Source: an uncultured Candidatus Melainabacteria bacterium
GTDB taxonomy: Bacteria > Cyanobacteriota > Vampirovibrionia > Gastranaerophilales > Gastranaerophilaceae
Assembly: GCA_934717855.1 (NCBI GenBank)
Contig: CAKUZI010000003.1
Location: 1-64,000, forward strand
Length of the DNA stretch: 64,000 bases
Direction: 5' to 3'
Part shown: piece by piece, positions 7,306-15,851 of the stretch
How the letters are laid out: the number at the start of each line of letters is the position of its first letter
Position numbering within the stretch: position 1 is the stretch's first letter
The notes under the pieces: generated by a model
The model's input: only the letters and a program-made list of their open reading frames with translations
Told to the model about the DNA's origin: nothing
The model's database searches: none
Translations under genes and position numbers: made by a program

Positions 7306-8682
7306 TTAAAATGCGTCAGTTTTAATTGGGTTTTTAAATTTCGTAATATTGCCTTGGAATAGAAGTTTAACCGTTCCTACAGAACCGTTTCTGTGTTTTG
7401 CGATAATAATTTCTGATTCCCCTTTTGATTGAGCTTTTGCGGTAATTTCTTCTTCTCCGTCTTCAGCTTTTCTATAATATTCATCACGATAAATAAACAT
7501 TACGATATCGGCGTCTTGTTCAATTGAGCCTGATTCTCTCAAGTCAGAAAGCATTGGACGTTTATCTGTTCTGGATTCAACTGCACGAGACAACTGAGAA
7601 AGTGCGATAACCGGTACGTCAAGCTCTTTTGCAAGAATTTTTAAACCTCTTGAAATCGCTGAAATCTGTTGCATACGGTCTTCTTTTCCTGAACTTTCCA
7701 TCAATTGCAAATAGTCGATTAGGATTAAGCCCAAATCCTTTTCCTGCATTTTTAATCTACGACATTTTGCACGAATATCTGTTAATGTACAACCTGAAGT
7801 ATCATCAATATAGATTGGAGCTTGTGCAAAAGCGTTCATAGCTGTTGCAAGTTTTTCCCAGTCTTTGCTTTGCATATTACCGGTTTTAACTCTTTGTGAA
7901 TCAATTTCGGCTTCAGAACACAACATACGTTGCATTAACTGATCTTTTGACATTTCAAGTGAGAATATTGCGACAGGAACTTTTGCTTTAAGTGCAACAT
8001 TTTGTGCAATGTTTAGTGCAAAAGCTGTTTTACCCATTGCGGGACGAGCTGCAAGGATTATAAGATCTGATTTTTGTAAACCGTTCAAAATAGCATCTAA
8101 TTCATAAAAATCTGTTGGTACACCTGTTAATTCGTCTTTATGCTCATAACGGTATTCAATTTTTTCATAAGTGTTTAGAACCAAATCTTTTACGTGTACC
8201 AAATCTGATGTTGCTTTTTTAGAAGCAATGTCAAATATAAGTTTTTCTGCGCTATCTAGTGATTGATCAATCGGGTTTACGTCATATCCGAAAGATACAA
8301 TTTCAGAACCGGCGTTGATTAGAGCTCTTTTGATTGCCTTTTCTTGAATGATTTTTGCATAGTATTCAATGTTAGTTGTGGTAATTGTTTTGTAGCATAA
8401 ATCGTTTACGAAAGCACGTCCACCAATTGTTTCCAATTTTTGATTAAAATTTAAAACATCTGAAACAGATACAATATCAATTCTTTCATTTGAATTGAAA
8501 AGTTGAAGCATTGAGTCATAAATGTATCTGTGTGCTGGTTTGTAAAAACTTTCCGGTTTTAAAATTTCTACAACTTTTGTGATAACGTTTGGATTGACTA
8601 AAATCGCACCAAGTACAGCTTCTTCAGCCTCAATGTTTTGGGGTAGTAAACCTAAATTATTTTCTTTTTCTTTTGCTGGCAT
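7306..8682 (-). CDS. dnaB: Replicative DNA helicase DnaB
   Basis: DnaB unwinds DNA at the replication fork. The protein shows the N-terminal primase-interacting domain (NIEAEEAVLGAIL), the RecA-like motor with Walker A ARPAMGKT, the LILIDYLQLM Walker B strand and the C-terminal LSDLRESGSIEQDAD arginine-finger region. No intein interrupts it. The reading frame extends upstream to 8760, but the start at 8682 (MPAKEKENN) is chosen because AAGGAG sits 6-7 nt before it and homologs begin here. This gives 458 residues, the family length. It is divergent from the CinA/PncC gene. Confidence 0.96.
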   Translation of the reverse strand: MPAKEKENNLGLLPQNIEAEEAVLGAILVNPNVITKVVEILKPESFYKPAHRYIYDSMLQLFNSNERIDIVSVSDVLNFNQKLETIGGRAFVNDLCYKTITTTNIEYYAKIIQEKAIKRALINAGSEIVSFGYDVNPIDQSLDSAEKLIFDIASKKATSDLVHVKDLVLNTYEKIEYRYEHKDELTGVPTDFYELDAILNGLQKSDLIILAARPAMGKTAFALNIAQNVALKAKVPVAIFSLEMSKDQLMQRMLCSEAEIDSQRVKTGNMQSKDWEKLATAMNAFAQAPIYIDDTSGCTLTDIRAKCRRLKMQEKDLGLILIDYLQLMESSGKEDRMQQISAISRGLKILAKELDVPVIALSQLSRAVESRTDKRPMLSDLRESGSIEQDADIVMFIYRDEYYRKAEDGEEEITAKAQSKGESEIIIAKHRNGSVGTVKLLFQGNITKFKNPIKTDAF

Positions 8683-8728
8683 GCTTTTCTCCTTAAAAAC
8701 ATGATACACAAAAATCAAATAGCATGAA

Positions 8729-9310
8729 ATGATTATTGACAAAATTGTTTCATTATTCAAAACTAAAAGTATGAAAAAAATATTTTGTAATCTAAAAGCG
8801 AATATCTTAAGACTAATATCAAAAACTCCGGAAAAAATTTCAAAAATTATGTTGAGAGAAGCATTACAAATTTCGTCTGCCGAGTCTTGTACAGGAGGGT
8901 TGATTAGTTCAAGGTTGACGGATGTTTCCGGTAGTTCTGCATATATAAAAATGAATTTTGTAACGTATTCAAATGAAGCAAAACAAAAGATTTTAAATGT
9001 TTCGGAAGAGACTCTTAAAAACTACGGAGCAGTCAGCGAGCAATGTGCAAGAGAAATGGCTCAAGGTCTTATACAATTAACCCAAAGTGATGTTGTAATT
9101 TGTACAACAGGAGTTGCAGGTCCGACCGGCAGTGAAGAAAAACCTGTAGGTTTGGTATATGTGGCTTGCGGGTTCAATGGTAAAATTGTTGTGAAAAAAT
9201 TTCAATTGAATTCGAACTATTCAAGAAAAAACATGAAATTTATGTTTTCGGAAGAAGCGCTAAAATTGGTTCTTGAAGTCTGTAACGAAAAACTTGAACA
9301 GACGAACTAA
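8729..9310 (+). CDS. Nicotinamide-nucleotide amidase (CinA C-terminal/PncC type)
   Basis: The protein matches the CinA C-terminal domain, which deamidates nicotinamide mononucleotide to nicotinate mononucleotide in pyridine-nucleotide salvage. The catalytic-region motif SAESCTGGLISSRL begins near residue 50, and GVAGPTGSEEKPVGLVYVA is also conserved. It lacks the N-terminal molybdopterin-binding-like domain of full-length CinA. The start is uncertain: ATGs at 8729, 8771 and 8849 are all in frame and none has a good ribosome site. The first 45 residues are not part of the conserved domain, so a later start is quite possible. Confidence 0.85.
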   Translation: MIIDKIVSLFKTKSMKKIFCNLKANILRLISKTPEKISKIMLREALQISSAESCTGGLISSRLTDVSGSSAYIKMNFVTYSNEAKQKILNVSEETLKNYGAVSEQCAREMAQGLIQLTQSDVVICTTGVAGPTGSEEKPVGLVYVACGFNGKIVVKKFQLNSNYSRKNMKFMFSEEALKLVLEVCNEKLEQTN

Positions 9311-9325
9311 GTGCAAAACCCAAAG

Positions 9326-10237
9326 CTATTTCATAATAATTTCAGCCATGATTTCAGGAAATTCGTTCATAAGTAAATCTGCAAATTTTTCGGTGTCAAT
9401 TTGAGTAATTACGATTGACAACAAATCATTTGGCAGTTCTGTAATCATGTTTTGAATGTATTCAGGCTCAATAACAGACATGGCTTTAACAACTTCCGGT
9501 TGTTGTTTTTCTCGGTTAATAACTTTCGTATAAGCGCTTGCGTCAAATAATTGGAACCATTCTTCATGTTCTTTACCCAAAGATAGAACAAGTTGTTGTT
9601 TTTGAGTAGGCTGAAAAGCTTTTAGTGCATCTTGATATTCAAGAGGGTTAAGCTGACTGAATTTTTTCGACAAATCAATACTGTCTTGTCCTTCTTGTGC
9701 CTCTCCGGTAATTTGTTCCAAAACTTGTGCTACGTATTCTTCAGGTAGTGATTGCATGTGTTTTAAAATTTTGTTTTTATCAATATCATGACTTGTTAAA
9801 AATTTATCTAATTGTTCTTCCGGTAAAAGTTGAACGATTTCTTCTTTTGAAAACATCTGAAAAACTGTATTAACAAGCTGTTCAGCAGGGAGTTCCTCTA
9901 ACATTTTCATTAATTTATCTTCTGTAAAGAAATAAAGTCCCTGTAAAAGGTCTGATTCCTCCATTTCCGGCAAAAAAGCTTGTAATTGTTGAGCAGACAT
10001 CTCTCGTAATATCATATATTTGTTATTTGTGTCTGCAAGATCAAACAATTGCATTACGAGGTTTGTATTAGTAGTTAATTCTTTTGCCAAAGCGATTGCC
10101 TGTTGATTGCCTTGAGAAGCTTCTGCTTCAATGATTTCGTCAACAGACATATTTGCATATTTTTCTTCAAAGGTAACTTTACTTATATGCAGAATGCTTT
10201 GTAAATATTCAAGATTTGAATCAATTACTAAACTCAT
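9326..10237 (-). CDS. Helical-repeat protein resembling MgtE-N/FliG-type repeats
   Basis: This acidic, Gln/Glu/Leu-rich 303-residue protein is built from repeating helical units of about 20-30 residues with a 'LPEEQL/LPAEQLV/MEESDLL' rhythm. Such units resemble the MgtE N-terminal and FliG middle-domain superhelical repeats. There is no signal peptide or membrane helix, so it should be cytoplasmic. I cannot assign a function; a scaffold or interaction role is likely for this fold. An AGGAG site precedes the ATG. It is convergent with the CinA/PncC gene, whose stop is only 15 nt away. Confidence 0.55.
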   Translation of the reverse strand: MSLVIDSNLEYLQSILHISKVTFEEKYANMSVDEIIEAEASQGNQQAIALAKELTTNTNLVMQLFDLADTNNKYMILREMSAQQLQAFLPEMEESDLLQGLYFFTEDKLMKMLEELPAEQLVNTVFQMFSKEEIVQLLPEEQLDKFLTSHDIDKNKILKHMQSLPEEYVAQVLEQITGEAQEGQDSIDLSKKFSQLNPLEYQDALKAFQPTQKQQLVLSLGKEHEEWFQLFDASAYTKVINREKQQPEVVKAMSVIEPEYIQNMITELPNDLLSIVITQIDTEKFADLLMNEFPEIMAEIIMK

Positions 10238-10382
10238 AATACTCCTGTATATATACTAAAAAATAAGACGGTTAAATATTTCAAAAACTTTAATGATTGT
10301 AACTTTTTGTAATAAAAAATATTAAGTTATCGGAGCATAAAGAATATAGCAACTTTTACTATTCCCATATTTAAAACTCTGA

Positions 10383-10390
10383 TGTATTAT
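10383..10390 (+). promoter_or_regulatory. -10 box of a predicted leaderless oppD-type transcript
   Basis: TGTATTAT ends exactly 6 nt before the ATG at 10397, so transcription should begin at or next to the start codon. There is no ribosome site. Confidence 0.6.
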
Positions 10391-10396
10391 ATATTT

Positions 10397-11347
10397 ATGG
10401 CAATACTTGAAGTAAAAAATTTGAATTTGGGCTTTGAGTGCGAATGTGGTTTTAGACAGGCGCTTTTTGATGTTTCTTTTGAGTTAGAATGTGGTAAAAT
10501 GCACGCGCTTGTCGGGGAATCCGGTTGCGGGAAATCGATTAGCGCAATGAGTATTCTCAGATTATTGCCTAAAACTGCTAAAATGATTAGTGGGGAAATT
10601 TTTTATAATGGCGAAAATCTTTTAACAAAGCCACAAAAAGATATGCAAAAAATTAGAGGAGCTAAAATTGCTTTAATTCCACAAGATCCTATGACGTCGC
10701 TTAATCCGCTTTATACAATAGGTGACCAACTTTTAGAAGTTATTAAAATTCATCAAAATTTGAAAGGAGAAGAGGCTTTTAAAAAAGCGATTGATGCTTT
10801 AGAGGCGGTTCAAATTCCTTGTGCTAAAGATAGAATGAAAGCATACCCGCATGAATTTTCCGGTGGCATGAAACAGCGTGCAATTATTGCGATGGCGTTA
10901 TGTTGTAATGCAGAAATTTTGATAGCCGATGAACCGACGACGGCACTGGATGTGACAATTCAGGCTCAAATAATGAATTTGTTAAAAGAAATTCAAAAAA
11001 CAAGAAATACGTCAATTTTGTTGATTACGCACGATTTGGCGCTTGTTGGTGAAAATGCGGATTATGTTTCTGTAATGTATGCGGGGCGTATTGTTGAAAA
11101 AGCTCCGGCTCAAGAATTTTTTAGAAGCCCTAAACATCCTTATACTCAAGCTCTTTTGCGATCACTTCCATCAAATAAAAATTCAAAACTAGAGACAATT
11201 CAAGGACAACCTCCATCAATTCAACAAGATATAACCGGTTGCAGGTTTCATCCGAGATGTGAAAAATGTATAGATATTTGTGCACAAAAAGTTCCACAAT
11301 TGGATTGTGTTGGCGAAAACCACTGGTGTGCTTGTTTTTGTGTTTAA
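10397..11347 (+). CDS. Oligopeptide/dipeptide ABC transporter ATP-binding protein (OppD/DppD type)
   Basis: The 316-residue ATPase has Walker A GESGCGKS, the ABC signature FSGGMKQR, Walker B ILIADEPTTALD and the H-loop THDLAL. Its C-terminal extension carries the GQPP and CRFHPRCEKC motifs specific to the oligopeptide-transporter subfamily. It should power peptide or nickel uptake. No OppB, OppC, OppF or binding-protein gene adjoins it, so its partners are elsewhere or it works with another system. The start at 10397 (MAILEVKNL) is preferred over 10382, because the upstream ATG lies inside the -10 box. Its stop abuts the stop of the opposite-strand gene at 11348. Confidence 0.9.
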   Translation: MAILEVKNLNLGFECECGFRQALFDVSFELECGKMHALVGESGCGKSISAMSILRLLPKTAKMISGEIFYNGENLLTKPQKDMQKIRGAKIALIPQDPMTSLNPLYTIGDQLLEVIKIHQNLKGEEAFKKAIDALEAVQIPCAKDRMKAYPHEFSGGMKQRAIIAMALCCNAEILIADEPTTALDVTIQAQIMNLLKEIQKTRNTSILLITHDLALVGENADYVSVMYAGRIVEKAPAQEFFRSPKHPYTQALLRSLPSNKNSKLETIQGQPPSIQQDITGCRFHPRCEKCIDICAQKVPQLDCVGENHWCACFCV

Positions 11348-12409
11348 TTATTTGTGAATAAGTGATGGGTTTTCTGCAGTTTTAGAATTTTTTCCAATCA
11401 ATTTTGTTGCCAAAAAAGCAATTCCTGCAACGGCAATTCCTGCGCATACCAAAATTGCTTTTGTTTTCGGCGTTTGAGGAGTTTTTTTATTAAACCATTT
11501 TTTATTTATAAATAATTCTTCTGCATTGTTATAAAATATTTTATCAAGTGCTATTTCGGCTTCATTTGGTTTGTCGGTATAAAAATCTTTTACGGTATTT
11601 TCAATAAAATCTGTAAATTTGCCATAAAGTTCTTGGTTCCCCATTTCTGTAATAGGGGTATCAGAGCCAAATAAAATTCTGTCGTCACCAAGCTTTTCGA
11701 GTAAATATTTTATAGTTTTTTTATTGTCTTCTGCATTATCCCAAAAATTTGTCAGCCACGATATGTCAACAAATAAATTTGATTTTCCTGTATTTACAGA
11801 ATTTGCAATATTATCAATAGTTTTAGTCATTTGTTCCGGCTTTGATGCAAGATCAACATGGTATAAAACTATTGGATGTTTTGGATGTTTTTCTGCAAGT
11901 TTAATAATTTCTGATGGGTCTGATTTTCCATCAGTTACAGAGTGAAAAACACAGGGCAACCCTTTTTGCTCGGCTACCGTAATATATTTTGAATAAATTT
12001 CAAAATTGTCTTTGATTGCTTTATTTGTATTTGAGGGATGAAATTTCAATCCATAAAATTTATTTGAGTTTAAAATTTGTTCTGCAACGGTAGTATCTTG
12101 TGTAATTCCGGGTTGACAAGATAATAATGGCAGTATTTTTACGTTGTTATTTCCGCAGATTGATACAACTTCTTGTGCAGAGGCTCTTTCTGAACAAAAT
12201 GTATCTTGTCCAAGTGCATTTAAACCGGAAAGTGAGCTTACTAAAACGGTTTTGACGTTATGGGGAGAAACAGTGTCAATGATGTTTTGCGGAGTATATG
12301 TGACTTTTCTTCCGTTGTCATACATTGTTCCGATATGACCTTGTACATCGAATTTTTTTCTGTTTGAACCAAAAGAAGTACAATTGTTGTTTATTGATTG
12401 GATTTTCAT
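11348..12409 (-). CDS. Amidohydrolase-superfamily (TIM-barrel) protein with C-terminal membrane anchor
   Basis: The body looks like an amidohydrolase-2/TatD-type metal-dependent hydrolase: a KFHPS strand, a FHSV strand, LYHVDLASKP, and the late metal-ligand segment DRILFGSDTPI. An 'IFYNNAEELF' C-terminal helix is typical of the family. A normal HxH at the first strand is not obvious, so activity is uncertain. Two additions are unusual: an N-terminal motif (INNNCTSFGSNRKK) that recurs on other window proteins, and a hydrophobic helix near the C-terminus (about residues 319-338). The latter could anchor the enzyme to the membrane. The gene has a promoterless look but a TTAAC-spaced AGGGG ribosome site. 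Confidence 0.65.
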   Translation of the reverse strand: MKIQSINNNCTSFGSNRKKFDVQGHIGTMYDNGRKVTYTPQNIIDTVSPHNVKTVLVSSLSGLNALGQDTFCSERASAQEVVSICGNNNVKILPLLSCQPGITQDTTVAEQILNSNKFYGLKFHPSNTNKAIKDNFEIYSKYITVAEQKGLPCVFHSVTDGKSDPSEIIKLAEKHPKHPIVLYHVDLASKPEQMTKTIDNIANSVNTGKSNLFVDISWLTNFWDNAEDNKKTIKYLLEKLGDDRILFGSDTPITEMGNQELYGKFTDFIENTVKDFYTDKPNEAEIALDKIFYNNAEELFINKKWFNKKTPQTPKTKAILVCAGIAVAGIAFLATKLIGKNSKTAENPSLIHK

Positions 12410-12437
12410 ATTAACCCCTTTTTATGTTGAAATTTTC

Positions 12438-13097
12438 TTACATAAAAAACCATAAGATGATTTTAGCGTATTTTGCAATGAATATTGATGCGAAACTAAA
12501 TATAAAATCATAAAGAATTTTTATTCCGCTTTGTGAATAAATCCAGCCACCCATAAAAGCTCCGCCATCGTGTTTTAGGCAGGCAATGAACAGCATATAC
12601 AAAACTCCAATAATGTGAATTGTTAAAACTCCAACAAGTGAAGCATGTAGCATATTTCTATTTGTAAATCCGCTTTTTAAAATTGAACCGGCAAAAAATA
12701 TAGCCGGAATATACGCTAAAATATAGCCAAAACTATATTCTAGCAAGTATTTAGGGCCTCCGCCAAGTGCAAAAACTGGAATTACAAATAGCCCGAGTAA
12801 TATATATAATAAAGCACTCATAATTCCAAATTTTCTTCCTAAAAACGCTCCAATAAACATTATAACGGGCACTTGCGGAATTAGTTTATAAGTGTGAATA
12901 AAGTCGTGAATATCTAATTGCTCGCCACTGAACACACCAGATGGTATAACAAAATGGTTTACATTAAATTGAGTAAATGTTGCAAGAATTATCAAAAAAG
13001 TGCAACACAAAATAAGCAACAAACTTCCAAATGATAACCTTATTCCCTCTACTTGTTTTTTTACAACTCTAATTTTTGGTGTGGCAGTGTTTGTCAT
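12438..13097 (-). CDS. bioY: BioY-type biotin transporter substrate-binding subunit
   Basis: BioY is the membrane S-component that captures biotin, alone or with a shared energy-coupling (ECF) module. This 219-residue protein has about six hydrophobic helices and the family hallmark LLGLFVIPVFALGGGP followed by YSFGYILAYIPA. A hydrophilic N-terminal stretch of about 20 residues precedes the first helix. The start codon overlaps the stop of rimI by 4 nt (ATGA arrangement), so the two are translationally coupled. No ECF ATPase genes are in the window. Confidence 0.82.
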   Translation of the reverse strand: MTNTATPKIRVVKKQVEGIRLSFGSLLLILCCTFLIILATFTQFNVNHFVIPSGVFSGEQLDIHDFIHTYKLIPQVPVIMFIGAFLGRKFGIMSALLYILLGLFVIPVFALGGGPKYLLEYSFGYILAYIPAIFFAGSILKSGFTNRNMLHASLVGVLTIHIIGVLYMLFIACLKHDGGAFMGGWIYSQSGIKILYDFIFSFASIFIAKYAKIILWFFM

Positions 13098-13627
13098 AAA
13101 ATGTTAATTTTCCCCTTTAGAATAGAAATATTTTTTTCATATCCTAATTTAAATTTATCGTAAAAAATGTTTTCTGTCCACATTATTAAGGCATCTTCAT
13201 TATTATCTTGATAATATCCTTTACGAGTTCCGAGTGATTTAAAACCATATTTTTCATAAAGTCCTATAGCAGGCTTGTTTCCAACGCGAACTTCAAGTGT
13301 AATATATTTTGCCATATTTTTGTAACATTCGTCGATAATTGTTTTTAACATTGCTTCCCCAATATGTTTTTGGCGAAAATCAGGATCTACTGCAATATTT
13401 GTAATATGAGCTTCTTCCAGAATTTGCCAGCATCCGCAATATGCGATTAAATCTCCATTTTCGCTAAATACACTAAAATATTTTGCCAATTCGTTAGAAA
13501 GTTCGCCCATAAAAGATTCTTTTGACCAATGATGAGGACCGTACGCTTTTTCTTCTATTGCAATAACAGAGTCAATATCAGACTTTTCCATTGGTTTGAT
13601 TTTTATCGATAAAACATTTTGTTGCAT
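13094..13627 (-). CDS. rimI: Ribosomal-protein-alanine N-acetyltransferase (RimI-like)
   Basis: RimI acetylates the N-terminal alanine of ribosomal protein bS18 (encoded here by rpsR). The 177-residue GNAT protein shows ITNIAVDPDFRQKHIGEAML, the acetyl-CoA-binding motif in the form usual for RimI, then LEVRVGNKPAIGLYEKYGF. A roughly 25-residue C-terminal tail extends beyond the domain. There is no ribosome site, but an extended -10 box ends 6 nt before the ATG, so the mRNA is predicted to be leaderless. It is the first gene of a rimI-bioY pair. Other GNAT substrates cannot be excluded. Confidence 0.82.
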   Translation of the reverse strand: MQQNVLSIKIKPMEKSDIDSVIAIEEKAYGPHHWSKESFMGELSNELAKYFSVFSENGDLIAYCGCWQILEEAHITNIAVDPDFRQKHIGEAMLKTIIDECYKNMAKYITLEVRVGNKPAIGLYEKYGFKSLGTRKGYYQDNNEDALIMWTENIFYDKFKLGYEKNISILKGKINIL

Positions 13628-13633
13628 ACAAAA

Positions 13634-13642
13634 ATTTTAGCA
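13634..13642 (-). promoter_or_regulatory. Extended -10 promoter of rimI-bioY (predicted leaderless)
   Basis: The minus strand reads TGCTAAAAT; the hexamer TAAAAT occupies 13639-13634. Exactly 6 nt separate it from the rimI ATG at 13627. Confidence 0.6.
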
Positions 13643-13688
13643 TAAATATAGAGGATGTTATTCTCTTAAATCATAATTAATTTATTTA

Positions 13689-13697
13689 TGGTACAAT
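13689..13697 (+). promoter_or_regulatory. Extended -10 promoter of the ArsB/NhaD-type gene
   Basis: TGGTACAAT is an extended -10 element 28 nt upstream of the start codon; a GAGAGG ribosome site follows it. Confidence 0.5.
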
Positions 13698-13725
13698 TGA
13701 TCCTAAAGCTTATGAGAGGAAAATT

Positions 13726-15051
13726 ATGGACTTAGTATCAAATTACGGAATGATTATTTCAGGCGCAATTCTTTTGGTTGCGTATATTTTTATTGCCAGT
13801 GAAAAAATTCAGAAATCTGTTGTTGCACTTGTAGGTGCTTCTTTGACAATGTTGTTGGGGCTTTTGCCTTTTCACGGAAGTGTTAACCCGCAAACAGAAA
13901 GTTACATTCGTTCTGTCTTTGATTATATTGAATTTGAAGTAATATTTTTGCTTATTGGTATGATGATTATTGTACATATCGCAAGCAGAAGCGGGGTTTT
14001 TAAATGGATGGCAATTCAAATTTTGAAAGCAACAAAAGGACATCCGAAGACGGTTCTTTTTGCATTAGCTGCTTTCACAGCAATTGCATCGGCGTTTTTG
14101 GACAATGTAACGACAGTTGTTCTCGTAATGCCTGTGACTTTTGTTATTGCGAAAGAATTTGAATGTGATCCTGTTCCGTTTTTGATTACAGAAGTACTTG
14201 CGTCGAATATCGGTGGTACTGCTACTTTAATAGGTGATCCGCCAAATATAATTATTGCAGCAAAAGCAGGATTAAGTTTTATGGATTTTGTAAATGAACT
14301 CACTTTTGTTATAGCGACAATTTTTTTGGTATGTGTTGGTTTGCTTATTTTTATGTTCAGAAAATCTTTAAAAGCAACAAAAGAAAAAATGGAGCATATT
14401 GCAAACCTTGATAATACAAAAACAATTACAAACAAAAAACTTATGCTACGTTCAATGATTACTCTTTTTCTTGTAATTGCTGGATTTGTAACTCATGACA
14501 TAACTCATATTCCGGCATATGTTTTTGCGGTAGCAGGTGCATCATTCTTGTTATTATTTGAAAAGCCAAAAGAAATTTATAGAGATGTTGAATGGCTGAC
14601 AATATTTTTCTTTGTAGGTTTATTTATTATAATAGGTGGGTTTGAGGCAAATGGCGGAATTAGCTTTTTGGCAGATAAATTAATTCAATTTACTCACGGA
14701 AGTTTAAGTGTTGCAACAATGCTAATTCTTTGGGGTTCCGGAATTTTGTCAGGAATTATTGATAATATTCCTTATACAGCAACAATGGCGCCATTGATTG
14801 CACAAGTTCAGCATACATTGCCATATGCAGGTGAGGGACATCATCCTTTGTGGTGGGCTTTATCGCTTGGTGCGTGTTTAGGTGGAAACCTTACAATTAT
14901 CGGAGCGGCAGCAAATGTTATTGTAAGTGAAACAGCTCATGCAAAAGGCCATTCTATTTCGTTTATGAGATTTATGAAATATGGTGCATTAATCACTTTT
15001 GTATCATTAACAATAAGCTCAGTTTATTTATATTTAAAATATCTACACTAA
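13726..15051 (+). CDS. ArsB/NhaD-family membrane transporter
   Basis: This 441-residue protein has about 11-12 hydrophobic helices and the ion-transporter superfamily signatures: DNVTTVVLVMP, NIGGTATLIGDPPNIII, and in the second half DNIPYTATMAP followed by LGGNLTIIGAAANVI. The inverted duplication of these helix-breaking motifs is the family hallmark. Members move sodium/protons, arsenite or dicarboxylates; the sequence alone does not decide which. No arsenic genes (arsR, arsC) are nearby, which makes a Na+/H+ antiporter-like role somewhat more likely. It has its own promoter and a GAGAGG ribosome site. Confidence 0.88.
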   Translation: MDLVSNYGMIISGAILLVAYIFIASEKIQKSVVALVGASLTMLLGLLPFHGSVNPQTESYIRSVFDYIEFEVIFLLIGMMIIVHIASRSGVFKWMAIQILKATKGHPKTVLFALAAFTAIASAFLDNVTTVVLVMPVTFVIAKEFECDPVPFLITEVLASNIGGTATLIGDPPNIIIAAKAGLSFMDFVNELTFVIATIFLVCVGLLIFMFRKSLKATKEKMEHIANLDNTKTITNKKLMLRSMITLFLVIAGFVTHDITHIPAYVFAVAGASFLLLFEKPKEIYRDVEWLTIFFFVGLFIIIGGFEANGGISFLADKLIQFTHGSLSVATMLILWGSGILSGIIDNIPYTATMAPLIAQVQHTLPYAGEGHHPLWWALSLGACLGGNLTIIGAAANVIVSETAHAKGHSISFMRFMKYGALITFVSLTISSVYLYLKYLH

Positions 15052-15100
15052 AATCATTGCTAATTGTAACAAAACATAAAAAATAGTAATAATTCCTACT

Positions 15101-15128
15101 TTACAAATTAATTTTTGTATTGTATTAT
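15101..15128 (+). promoter_or_regulatory. Promoter of the rubrerythrin gene
   Basis: TTACAA (15101-15106) and TATTAT (15123-15128) are separated by 16 nt and lie 48 nt before the start. The downstream AAGCATGTAG is similar to the region around the fba promoter. Confidence 0.65.
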
Positions 15129-15176
15129 AAGCATGTAGAAAAAGAAACTAATTTTTTATAAGAAAGGTGGTAGAAA

Positions 15177-15719
15177 ATGGCTAAATTTGTATGTACAGTT
15201 TGTGGATGGTCAACAGAAAGTGATAAAGCTCCTGAAAGATGCCCTTTATGCGGAGCAACAACATTTAAAGAAATTAATACAGCAGAAGGAAAAGTTTATG
15301 CTTGCGAACACAAAGTAGGCGATGGAAAAGTTGAAGATAAAGAAGTTATGGACGGCTTGAGAGCTCATTTTGCAGGAGAATGTACTGAAGTAGGTATGTA
15401 TCTTGCAATGGCTAGAGTCGCTGAAAGAGAAGGGTATCCTGAAGTTGCTGAAGCATATAAAAGATATGCTTTTGAAGAAGCAGAACACGCTGCAAAATTT
15501 GCAGAATTGTTGGGTGAAGTTGTTACTGATTCAACAAAGAAAAACCTTGAAATGCGTGCAGAAGCTGAACAAGGTGCTTGCGAAGGCAAACTTGCTATTG
15601 CCAGACGTGCAAAAGAATTGGGTTATGATGCAATTCATGATACAGTTCACGAAATGGCAAAAGATGAAGCTCGTCACGGCAAAGGCTTTGATGGTTTATT
15701 GAAAAGATATTTTTCATAA
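15177..15719 (+). CDS. Reverse rubrerythrin
   Basis: Rubrerythrins reduce hydrogen peroxide in anaerobes. Here the rubredoxin-like iron site is at the N-terminus (Cys6, Cys9, Cys22, Cys25 in CTVCGW...CPLCGA). The ferritin-like four-helix diiron domain follows from about residue 50, with the Glu and EAEHAAKF / DEARHGKGF ligand motifs. This domain order is the reverse of classical rubrerythrin and defines the reverse rubrerythrin group. The 180-residue length fits. A strong AAAGGTGG ribosome site, its own promoter and its own terminator indicate a well-expressed single-gene unit. It supports an anaerobic lifestyle that meets oxygen stress. Confidence 0.95.
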   Translation: MAKFVCTVCGWSTESDKAPERCPLCGATTFKEINTAEGKVYACEHKVGDGKVEDKEVMDGLRAHFAGECTEVGMYLAMARVAEREGYPEVAEAYKRYAFEEAEHAAKFAELLGEVVTDSTKKNLEMRAEAEQGACEGKLAIARRAKELGYDAIHDTVHEMAKDEARHGKGFDGLLKRYFS

Positions 15720-15740
15720 TCTTTTATACTTAAAATAATA

Positions 15741-15779
15741 AAAAAGAGTGGAAGACAAATAAATCTTTCACTCTTTTTA
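15741..15779 (+). terminator. Terminator of the rubrerythrin gene
   Basis: AAAAAGAGTGGAAGA pairs with TCTTTCACTCTTTTT (one G-T pair) across an 8-nt loop, just after the stop codon. Confidence 0.8.
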
Positions 15780-15851
15780 TTATTAAAAACGGTCTTTATT
15801 CTTAAAGATATATGTTTTTTAAACCTAGTAAGAGGGTATGAAGAATTAATA

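Noticed and set aside
8683..8760. N-terminal hydrophobic extension of DnaB
   Set aside because: A good ribosome site lies before 8682, and DnaB proteins do not carry such a hydrophobic segment.
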